Below are positions 1-5,734 of a DNA stretch of 16,427 bases, in pieces. Each line of letters starts with the position of its first letter. Within the stretch, counting starts at the first letter, position 1. The stretch covers positions 1-16,427 of the forward strand of contig JACQTM010000072.1 in the NCBI GenBank assembly GCA_016210825.1, read 5' to 3'. The position numbers were made by a program, and so were the translations under genes. The notes beneath the pieces are model-generated. The model had not been told where the DNA came from. It saw nothing but the letters and a program-made list of their open reading frames with translations, and searched no databases. This DNA is from Hyphomicrobiales bacterium. Lineage in GTDB: Bacteria; Pseudomonadota; Alphaproteobacteria; Rhizobiales; Xanthobacteraceae.

Positions 1-288
1 ACGCGCGTTGCCATCGACGTTTCGGGACGGCCGTTTCTTGTTTTCAAGGCGGAATTCGTGCGCGACAAGGTTGGCACGTTCGATACCGAGCTGGTCAATG
101 AATGGTTTCAGGCGTTCGCCATGAATTCCGGGGTGACGCTGCACGTCGAGACGATCTACGGCACGAACGATCACCATATCGCAGAATCGTGCTTCAAGGG
201 CCTGGCCCGCGCCTTGCGCGCCGCTTTCGCTATTGATCCGCGCGCTGCGGGCGAAGTGCCCTCGACCAAGGGCCGGCTCGGCGGTTGA
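1..288 (+). CDS. hisB: Imidazoleglycerol-phosphate dehydratase, C-terminal part (5' end outside window)
   Basis: Only the last 95 codons are present; the reading frame is open from base 1 and ends with TGA at 286-288. The enzyme removes water from imidazole glycerol phosphate to give imidazole acetol phosphate, the sixth step of cytoplasmic histidine biosynthesis. The visible part carries the family's hallmark C-terminal region: VGTFDTELVNEWFQAFA, then the Mn-binding NDHHIAES segment, FKGLARALRAA, and the typical ending PSTKGRLGG. There is no fused phosphatase after it, as expected for a monofunctional HisB. It is followed by a 224-bp spacer holding a palindromic repeat and then by a DUF2628 gene and hisH on the same strand, so it is the upstream visible gene of the his cluster. 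Identification is very secure; only the true start is unseen. Confidence 0.96.
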   Translation, partial: TRVAIDVSGRPFLVFKAEFVRDKVGTFDTELVNEWFQAFAMNSGVTLHVETIYGTNDHHIAESCFKGLARALRAAFAIDPRAAGEVPSTKGRLGG

Positions 289-300
289 ATTTCTCGGATC

Positions 301-480
301 ACCTCCCCCTTGTGGGGGAGGTCGCCCGCCGAAGCTCGAAAAGCGAGCGAAGGCGTGGCGGGAGGGGGCGCTCTTACGAACATAACCCCACCCCGATCGC
401 CTCGTAAAAGCTCGGCGAGCGACCCTCCCCACAAGAGCCCGCGCCCGGGCGCGCGCAAGCGCGGCCCGGGTGGGGAGGGT
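301..480. repeat. GC-rich intergenic palindromic repeat (CCTCCCC family, copy 1)
   Basis: This fills most of the hisB to DUF2628 spacer. It opens with a perfect 9-bp hairpin, ACCTCCCCC (301-309), loop TTGT, GGGGGAGGT (314-322). It closes with a second pair of arms, ACCCTCCCC (422-430) and GGGGAGGGT (472-480), enclosing smaller GC-rich inverted stretches. The same 9-mer arms recur in the spacer between hisH and hisA. Elements of this look are common between genes in Bradyrhizobium-like genomes (recalled knowledge). In mRNA it would form strong stem-loops and could attenuate or protect the transcript, but it lacks a T-run, so it is not a clear terminator. No coding potential is evident inside it. 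Confidence 0.8.
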
Positions 481-512
481 GAGGTAAAAACACGCTGGTT
501 GAGGAAACGGAC

Positions 513-998
513 ATGTCAATTTATACGGTTCATCAGCCGCCGCTGCGGACAGGCGAAGCGTCCGCCGATCCGCACCGCTTTGCATTCGTGCGCGATGGGT
601 TTTACTTCTGGGCGCTGCTGCTTGGCCCAGTCTGGATGCTGTTTCATCGGCTGTGGATCGTAACCGTGCTTTACGTCATCGCCGTGATGGCCGTGGAGAC
701 GTGTCTGTGGATACTTCGCGTGGACGCGTTCACGCAAACCGCCGTCGGCTTTGTGCTGGCCGTACTGATTGGATTGGAAGCGGCGACGCTTCGCCGCTGG
801 ACGCTCGACCGACGTGGCTGGAAGAATGTCGGGATCGTTGTCGGCGATGACATCGAATCGGCGGAGCGCCGTTACTTTGCGACGTTGACTACGCGCCAAA
901 CAAGGTCCACAGCCGCCGCCACTTCGGTCATACGCATGCCCGCGAACGCAACGCCGGAGGTCATCGGCCTCTTTCCCGAACCGGGAGGGCCAAGGTGA
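513..998 (+). CDS. DUF2628-type small inner-membrane protein embedded in the his cluster
   Basis: The product has 161 residues. The ATG at 513 follows GAGGAA (501-506) at good spacing. The N-terminal half has the pattern seen in DUF2628 proteins: FVRDGFYFWALLLGPVWMLF followed by HRLW (about residues 25-48), which runs into one or two hydrophobic helices (about 31-66), then another at about 77-92. The C-terminal part (about 95-161) is polar, basic and probably cytoplasmic. The stop codon overlaps the hisH start (GTGA, 995-998), so the two genes are probably translationally coupled. A DUF2628 gene between hisB and hisH is, from memory, a recurring arrangement in Bradyrhizobium relatives. No enzymatic motif is visible. 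The function is unknown; a link to histidine synthesis rests only on position. Confidence 0.85.
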   Translation: MSIYTVHQPPLRTGEASADPHRFAFVRDGFYFWALLLGPVWMLFHRLWIVTVLYVIAVMAVETCLWILRVDAFTQTAVGFVLAVLIGLEAATLRRWTLDRRGWKNVGIVVGDDIESAERRYFATLTTRQTRSTAAATSVIRMPANATPEVIGLFPEPGGPR

Positions 999-1645
999 GC
1001 GTCGCCATTGTCGATTACGGTTCAGGAAATCTGCACTCGGCGGCCAAGGCCTTCGAACGCGCCGCCCGCGAATCCGGACACGATCAGCCGATCGTCGTGA
1101 CCAACGATCCAGATGCCGTCGCGCGCGCGGATCGCGTTGTGCTGCCTGGCGTCGGCGCCTTCGCCGATTGCAGGCGCGGGCTCAACGCCGTTTCCGGCAT
1201 GGTTGACGCGCTCGAAGCGAGCGTACGCGGCAAGGGCCGGCCGTTCCTTGGCATCTGCGTCGGCATGCAGCTCATGGCCGAGCGTGGCCGCGAGTACGAG
1301 GTGATCGACGGTCTTGGCTGGATTCCCGGCGAAGTGGACAAGATCGCACCCGCCGATCCCACGCTGAAAATTCCGCACATGGGCTGGAACACACTCGACG
1401 CGCGCAAGCCCCACGCGTTGCTCGACGGCCTTGCGCTCGGGCCGCAGGGCCTGCACGCCTATTTCGTGCATTCCTATCAGCTCAATGTCGCACAGCAGAG
1501 CGATCTTGTCGCGCAATCGGATTATGGCGGGCCGATTACGGCCGTGGTCGGCCGCGGCAATATCGTCGGCACACAATTCCATCCGGAGAAGAGTCAGCGG
1601 TTGGGGTTGAAACTGATTGCTAACTTCTTGAAGTGGTCGCCGTGA
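995..1645 (+). CDS. hisH: Imidazole glycerol phosphate synthase, glutaminase subunit HisH
   Basis: The product has 216 residues, normal for HisH. It is a class I glutamine amidotransferase that hydrolyses glutamine and passes ammonia to HisF, forming IGP and AICAR from PRFAR. Motifs run in order: IVDYGSGNL at the N-terminus, LPGVGAFADC (50-59), the nucleophile elbow LGICVGMQ with Cys88, and FHPEKSQ with His196 and Glu198 completing the Cys-His-Glu triad. The GTG start at 995 overlaps the preceding stop by 4 bp. The alternative of a later start would remove the conserved VAIVDYGSGN strand, so GTG is preferred. It is followed by a repeat-filled spacer of 190 bp before hisA; its partner hisF lies about 2.1 kb downstream. 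Confidence 0.97.
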   Translation: MSVAIVDYGSGNLHSAAKAFERAARESGHDQPIVVTNDPDAVARADRVVLPGVGAFADCRRGLNAVSGMVDALEASVRGKGRPFLGICVGMQLMAERGREYEVIDGLGWIPGEVDKIAPADPTLKIPHMGWNTLDARKPHALLDGLALGPQGLHAYFVHSYQLNVAQQSDLVAQSDYGGPITAVVGRGNIVGTQFHPEKSQRLGLKLIANFLKWSP

Positions 1646-1674
1646 CGCAGGTCTTGGCGGCACTGCCGGTACTT

Positions 1675-1824
1675 ACCCTCCCCCCGCGAGCGTTAGCGAG
1701 TGGTGGGGAGGGTCGGCGCACGAAGTGCGCCGGGGTGGGGGGCACGTTATCCGGTTCCGTAGGTGAGTTGCTCCCCACCCCCGACCCCTCCCCGCCGCTT
1801 CGCTGCGCTGCGCGGGGGGAGGGG
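1675..1824. repeat. GC-rich intergenic palindromic repeat (CCTCCCC family, copy 2)
   Basis: This fills the hisH-hisA spacer. It consists of ACCCTCCCC (1675-1683) pairing with GGGGAGGGT (1705-1713), a small hairpin CGGCGCA..TGCGCCG (1714-1732), and a second pair of arms, CCCCTCCCC (1785-1793) and GGGGAGGGG (1816-1824). The first arms are identical to the closing arms of the repeat at 422-480, so the two copies belong to one family. The last arm runs straight into the purine-rich stretch that serves as the hisA ribosome binding site. Confidence 0.8.
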
Positions 1825-1830
1825 AGAAGG
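1823..1830 (+). promoter_or_regulatory. Ribosome binding site of hisA at the repeat edge
   Basis: GGAGAAGG (1823-1830) lies 5 bases before the hisA ATG at 1836. Its first two bases belong to the terminal arm of the palindromic repeat. No other purine-rich site exists between the repeat and the start, so the repeat boundary sets the translation signal. Confidence 0.6.
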
Positions 1831-1835
1831 CAACG

Positions 1836-2582
1836 ATGATCCTCTTCCCCGCCATCGACTTAAAGGACGGCGTCTGCGTGCGCCTCGAGCAGGGCGACAT
1901 GACACGCGCGACCGTCTTCCATCGCGATCCCGCGGAGCAGGCCTATGCCTTCGAGCTAGCCGGCTTTGAATATCTCCACATCGTTGATCTCGACGGCGCC
2001 TTCGCCGGCCGGCCGATGAACGCAACGGCCGTCGAGCGCATTCTGGAGGCGACCAATATCCCGGTGCAGCTCGGCGGGGGCATCCGCGACATGGCGACAG
2101 TCGAAGGCTGGCTTGGTAAGGGCGTCAACCGCGTCATCATCGGTACCGCTGCGGTTAACGATCCGGAATTTGTCAAGGAAGCTGCGGCACTCGATCCGGC
2201 ACGCGTGGCGGTCGGGCTCGACGCGCGCGCGGGCAAGGTCGCGGTGCAGGGCTGGGCGGAGACGTCGGAATTGTCCGCACTCGATATTGCGCGCCGCTTC
2301 GAGGACGCCGGCGTCGCCGCCATCATCTACACCGATATTTCCCGCGATGGCATGCTGAGGGGTCTCAATCTCGACGCCACAATTTTGTTGGCCGAAGCGG
2401 TTTCAATTCCGGTGATTGCATCCGGCGGCTTAGCATCGCTCGATGATGTGAAGGCATTGCTCGAACCGCGGGCGAAAAAGCTCGAAGGCGCAATCGTTGG
2501 CCGCGCGCTCTATGACGGGCGGCTCGACGCGAAAGCCGCACTCGATCTCATCCGCATTTCAAATCGGCTCCAGCCAACTTGA
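1836..2582 (+). CDS. hisA: ProFAR isomerase (phosphoribosylformimino-AICAR ribotide isomerase) HisA
   Basis: The product has 248 residues and is a (beta/alpha)8-barrel enzyme that performs the Amadori rearrangement of ProFAR to PRFAR, the substrate of HisFH. The start MILFPAIDLKDG holds catalytic Asp8. The second catalytic Asp is Asp129 in VAVGLDAR. Phosphate-binding glycine motifs are visible in both half-barrels: QLGGGIRD (78-85) with VIIGTAA, and VIASGGLAS in the C-terminal half with AIVGRALY. TDISRDGM (166-173) is also typical. The ATG is preceded by GGAGAAGG. The gene ends 22 bp before the stop of the convergent YeeE gene, so a simple hisA-hisF operon is broken here. Confidence 0.97.
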   Translation: MILFPAIDLKDGVCVRLEQGDMTRATVFHRDPAEQAYAFELAGFEYLHIVDLDGAFAGRPMNATAVERILEATNIPVQLGGGIRDMATVEGWLGKGVNRVIIGTAAVNDPEFVKEAAALDPARVAVGLDARAGKVAVQGWAETSELSALDIARRFEDAGVAAIIYTDISRDGMLRGLNLDATILLAEAVSIPVIASGGLASLDDVKALLEPRAKKLEGAIVGRALYDGRLDAKAALDLIRISNRLQPT

Positions 2583-2604
2583 GCACCAATGATGCCGATC
2601 TTGG

Positions 2605-3675
2605 CTAATTCCGAGATTGGCGCGGCGGATGCGAATTAAGGATTGAGCCTCGCGGCTGCGCTTCGGCGCGATAGATATCGTTACGACATTCAACGCGCGT
2701 GTTGAACCCAAGCAAATAGCGCATTCCAAACAATCCAAGCGCGATGCCGATGGCGAGCGTCACATATGACGGCAGCGCATGCGGCGAGAAACTCGGAATG
2801 CCGTAGAGAATGAGCGCGTCATTGCCGCCAGGCAGCATCGCGGTCCCAAGTCCCATCAATGCGCCGCCGAAGATGTTACGTAACCAAGTCGGTCGCGGCT
2901 GCCATTCGAGCTTGAACGAGCCGCGTTGCACGGTGGAAATTGCCATGCCAAAAAGCACCGAGAGCAGCAGAATCCCGCGCTCGACTGTCGGCAAGGACCG
3001 CGAGCCGATGATTCCCTCGACGACATTCTGCAGGGTGGCGCTGTAACCCGGTGAGCCGATGAAAAGAAAAACGACGGAACTGGCAAGCCCGATGAGCATG
3101 GCGGAACTGGAGAGCCGATATTGCGGGGCAAGTATCAAGTCCTTCAATCCGCTTCCTGGCGGGCGCGTGCGCCACAATCTAATGATCTCGTAAAGCACCC
3201 ACGCCAGCAGTACGAAGCTAAGAACTAACGCCACGTTGGGTAACGCGCCAAGCATGGTCGGCCGTGGCGCTGGCCGGACCATCCATTGCCAGTCGACCAG
3301 CGTGACAAAGACGAACACACCAACTGCAAAGCCGACAATCGTCATCAGCATGCCGACTTCGCCATCGACGAGCCGGCCCATGGTGGAATAGGCGCAGGCG
3401 CCGTTGGCGGCGGCGCCGATGCCGAAGATGAAGCCGCCAAGCATGGAGGCAGCCGTCAGCTGCCAGCCGCCCACGGTGGCGACTACCCCCGGCATCAGCA
3501 ACAGGACGGGGACGGTAATGGCAAGCACCCAGATCGCGGACTTTGCGATGCTAAGCAGCATGTACCCGGTATGCGAGCTGAACATTTCCGCCACCGCGCG
3601 CACTGTGCATACACTGGCGCGATGGGCGGCAAAGCCAAGCAAGGCCGCGAAAATGCAGGCGAAAACGAGTGTCAT
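2605..3675 (-). CDS. YeeE/YedE-family (sulfur/thiosulfate transport) membrane protein
   Basis: With the ATG at 3675 the product has 356 residues and about nine hydrophobic segments. It resembles the YeeE/YedE (TsuA-like) family, whose studied members carry thiosulfate across the inner membrane. The repeated family signatures are present: HRASVCTVRAV (about 18-27, Cys23) and GIGAAANGACAYSTMGRLVDG (about 85-105, Cys94), then a second half with GGALMGLGTAMLPGGNDA and GIPSFSPHALPSY. A third cysteine expected in the second half, from what I remember of TsuA, is not present; PGGND stands there. An in-frame TTG at 3720 would add 15 charged residues but has no ribosome binding site, so the ATG is chosen. 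The gene sits on the opposite strand between hisA and hisF. The substrate is not established. Confidence 0.85.
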   Translation of the reverse strand: MTLVFACIFAALLGFAAHRASVCTVRAVAEMFSSHTGYMLLSIAKSAIWVLAITVPVLLLMPGVVATVGGWQLTAASMLGGFIFGIGAAANGACAYSTMGRLVDGEVGMLMTIVGFAVGVFVFVTLVDWQWMVRPAPRPTMLGALPNVALVLSFVLLAWVLYEIIRLWRTRPPGSGLKDLILAPQYRLSSSAMLIGLASSVVFLFIGSPGYSATLQNVVEGIIGSRSLPTVERGILLLSVLFGMAISTVQRGSFKLEWQPRPTWLRNIFGGALMGLGTAMLPGGNDALILYGIPSFSPHALPSYVTLAIGIALGLFGMRYLLGFNTRVECRNDIYRAEAQPRGSILNSHPPRQSRN

Positions 3676-3783
3676 TCTGATTCTCACATGCGGCCGGAAT
3701 GGCCATCTGACGCTAAGCAACCACGGACAATGCTAGCCTAACTGCCAATTTCCCGGTAGCAGGCCGTTTGGGTCGGAGTTGCA

Positions 3784-4560
3784 ATGTTCAAGGTCCGCGT
3801 CATCCCCTGCCTCGATGTCAAGGACGGCCGCGTCGTCAAGGGCGTCAATTTCGTCAATCTGCGCGATGCTGGCGATCCCGTCGAGGCGGCGATCGCGTAT
3901 GACGCCGCCGGCGCCGATGAACTGTGTTTCCTCGATATCACCGCGAGCCACGAAAATCGCGGCATCATCCTCGATGTCGTAGCGCGTACGGCGGAAGCCT
4001 GTTTCATGCCGCTTACCGTCGGCGGCGGTGTGCGCAATGTGGATGACATCCGCGCGCTGCTGCAATCCGGCGCCGACAAGGTATCGATCAATACGGCAGC
4101 GGTGAATCGGCGCGAATTCGTGCGCGAGGCTGCGGAGAAATTCGGCGACCAGTGCGTTGTGGTCGCAATCGACGCGAAAAAGATCTCGCAGCCCGGCACG
4201 ACAAACCGCTGGGAAATCTTCACCCACGGCGGGCGCAACCCGACCGGCATCGACGCGGTCGCTTATGCGAAGGAGGTTGTCGCGCTCGGCGCCGGTGAAA
4301 TCCTGCTCACCTCCATGGATCGCGACGGGACGAAGCAGGGCTTCGACATCGCGCTCACCCGTGCGATTGCCGATGCTGTGAGCGTACCGGTTATTGCGTC
4401 GGGCGGGGTCGGCAATCTCGAGCACTTAGTCGAGGGTATCCGCGACGGACACGCAACTGCGGTTCTCGCCGCTTCGATTTTCCACTTCGGCGAATATTCC
4501 GTGCGTGAGGCCAAGCAATATATGGCCAAGGCGGGCTTGCCGATGCGGCTCGATCCGTAG
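3784..4560 (+). CDS. hisF: Imidazole glycerol phosphate synthase, cyclase subunit HisF
   Basis: The product has 258 residues, the usual HisF length. It is the (beta/alpha)8 barrel that uses ammonia from HisH to convert PRFAR into IGP and AICAR. The start MFKVRVIPCLDVKDGRVVKG contains catalytic Asp11; the second catalytic Asp is Asp130 in VVVAIDAKK. Phosphate-binding loops appear as LTVGGGVRN (77-85) and VIASGGVGN with AVLAASIFHFGE near the end. SMDRDGTKQGFD is also diagnostic. GGAG (3775-3778) precedes the ATG by 5 bases. The gene is cut off from hisA by the opposite-strand YeeE gene, so it probably needs its own promoter within 3676-3783 or inside that gene. No hisE follows it in the window, although hisE often does in relatives. 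Confidence 0.97.
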   Translation: MFKVRVIPCLDVKDGRVVKGVNFVNLRDAGDPVEAAIAYDAAGADELCFLDITASHENRGIILDVVARTAEACFMPLTVGGGVRNVDDIRALLQSGADKVSINTAAVNRREFVREAAEKFGDQCVVVAIDAKKISQPGTTNRWEIFTHGGRNPTGIDAVAYAKEVVALGAGEILLTSMDRDGTKQGFDIALTRAIADAVSVPVIASGGVGNLEHLVEGIRDGHATAVLAASIFHFGEYSVREAKQYMAKAGLPMRLDP

Positions 4561-4673
4561 GGCATGATCCCGAAAAAGCCTGCCCCCGGACTTGATCCGG
4601 GGGTGGGAACCGGTTTCCCGCCTTCGCGAAGCCCGCTTCGGCGGGCGAAGGAAGGTCGGAAAAGATCATGCCC
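4560..4673. repeat. Composite nested palindromic repeat abutting the hisF stop codon
   Basis: The outer arms are GGGCATGATC (4560-4569) and GATCATGCCC (4664-4673), a perfect 10-bp pair whose left arm begins with the last G of the hisF TAG. Between them lie three further palindromes: a perfect one at 4583-4603 centred on GGACTTGATCC, a near-perfect GGGAACCGGTTTCCC (4605-4619), and a long hairpin CCTTCGC (4621-4627) / GCGAAGG (4645-4651) with an inner CCCGC-TTCG-GCGGG stem. A short version of the outer element with the GGGAACCGG core is, from memory, very common in Bradyrhizobium-like genomes; here it appears interrupted by two additional palindromic modules. It also separates convergent genes and could act as an mRNA 3' structure. 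Confidence 0.85.
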
Positions 4674-4684
4674 CAATCAAGCAT

Positions 4685-5296
4685 CTAGACCGCGATGCGC
4701 TTCGCCCACGCGAGTGCTTGCTCCAGCCGATCGTTACCCCAAAATATTTCGCCGTCGGCGGTGATGAAACTTGGCGCGCCGAAAATGCCAAGCTGCTGCG
4801 CCTGTGCCGACTGCGCGCGCAGCCTGTCCTTGATCGAGGCGGATTGCGCGCGGGCGAAAACCGTTTCGGGGGAATGTCCGAGCGCGCGGATCAACTCGGT
4901 GATCACCGCCGGATCGTCGATCTGTTTGCCTTCGCCGAATTCCGCCCTGTAGACCGCACGTGAAAATTCCTCGCCCCAACCGTCCTCAAAGCCGACAAGG
5001 GCGACACGCGACGCGAGCAGGCTTCCTTGCGGGAAGTGGCCCGGTCCCGGGCGGAACGGCAGCCCGAGATCGGCGCAGAGCCGTTCCAGGTCGCGCCACA
5101 TATAGCGGCCTTTCGCCGGGTAGACGTTGAACGGCGAGGTCTCCCACCCCTGCGCCTTGAAGATCGGGCCGAGCAGGAACGGCCGCCAGCGGATTTCCAC
5201 CCCGTTTGCCCCGGCCAGCGCGCCGATGCGCATGGCGGCGGGGTAGGAATAGGTCGAGGCGAATTCGAACCAAAAGTCGAGAACCGCGACTAACAC
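4685..5296 (-). CDS. DsbA-fold 2-hydroxychromene-2-carboxylate isomerase-like protein
   Basis: The product has 203 residues. It belongs to the thioredoxin-fold HCCA isomerase / kappa-class glutathione transferase group. The N-terminus LDFWFEFASTYSYPA (6-20) matches the family's D-F-x-S-x-Y-x-Y motif, with Ser14 in the place of the catalytic serine and no CxxC. The middle is helical, with WRPFLLGPIFKAQGW (37-51), and the C-terminus GIFGAPSFITADGEIFWGNDRL supplies the cis-Pro loop and the family's usual ending. The GTG start at 5296 is preceded by AAGGA at 9-10 bases. Characterised members isomerise HCCA in naphthalene breakdown with glutathione. No other catabolic genes are visible here, so the natural substrate is unknown and the specific name is a family label. 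Confidence 0.85.
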   Translation of the reverse strand: MLVAVLDFWFEFASTYSYPAAMRIGALAGANGVEIRWRPFLLGPIFKAQGWETSPFNVYPAKGRYMWRDLERLCADLGLPFRPGPGHFPQGSLLASRVALVGFEDGWGEEFSRAVYRAEFGEGKQIDDPAVITELIRALGHSPETVFARAQSASIKDRLRAQSAQAQQLGIFGAPSFITADGEIFWGNDRLEQALAWAKRIAV

Positions 5297-5349
5297 GTGA
5301 GCTTGTCCTTAATCCAAGGGCAGGGCCAACGATTCCATGGAGATCTCAC

Positions 5350-5559
5350 ATGCGTAAAGTCATCATTCTCAGCGCGTTCGCCCTGGCGTTTCTCGCCGGC
5401 GCGGGCGATCAGGCCAAGGCCGAGTACATCTATCCGTGGTGCGCGTTTCATGACGCGTCCACCTACAATTGCGGTTTCAGCAACTTCTACCAATGCCAGG
5501 CGACCATCAACGGCATCGGTGGATATTGCGCGCGCAATCCGCGCTTCTACTACCACTAA
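5350..5559 (+). CDS. DUF3551-type small secreted cysteine-containing protein
   Basis: The product has 69 residues. The ATG at 5350 is preceded by GGAGA (5339-5343). Residues 1-24 form a clear signal peptide: MRK, a hydrophobic core VIILSAFALAFLAGA, then a likely cleavage after AKA. The mature part of about 45 residues starts EYIYPWCAFH and contains four cysteines in the pattern WCAF..NCGF..QC..GIGGYC, typical of DUF3551 proteins, which are abundant in Bradyrhizobium and relatives. A longer in-frame reading upstream exists, but the signal peptide and ribosome binding site fix this start. It is probably periplasmic or exported; function unknown. It stands alone, divergent from the isomerase-like gene and followed by its own terminator. 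Confidence 0.85.
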   Translation: MRKVIILSAFALAFLAGAGDQAKAEYIYPWCAFHDASTYNCGFSNFYQCQATINGIGGYCARNPRFYYH

Positions 5560-5589
5560 TCCCGCCGCGCCCAGCGCGCTTGATAAAGG

Positions 5590-5614
5590 GCCCCGCTCGT
5601 CAGCGGGGCTTTTT
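5590..5614 (+). terminator. Rho-independent terminator after the DUF3551 gene
   Basis: A perfect 8-bp stem, GCCCCGCT (5590-5597), loop CGTC, AGCGGGGC (5602-5609), is followed by five T (5610-5614). It lies 31 bp past the stop codon and separates this gene from argG. Confidence 0.88.
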
Positions 5615-5734
5615 CATTGTCCCGTGATTCTGTGCGCACGATGATCACGGCTTGCACCGATGGCCTTAGCGCCTATAGTCCGCGCCGTTTCCCGCGGCCG
5701 GGCTTCCGGCCTGTTCATACGGCTGGATCGGTTC

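Noticed and set aside
1022..1663. 213-codon open frame on the minus strand over hisH
   Set aside because: It is antisense to a fully convincing hisH, has no recognisable domain, and long antisense frames are expected at this GC content.
3286..3741. 151-codon plus-strand frame over the YeeE gene, rich in His, Asp and Gly
   Set aside because: The composition is what the reverse complement of membrane-protein codons gives; no family features.
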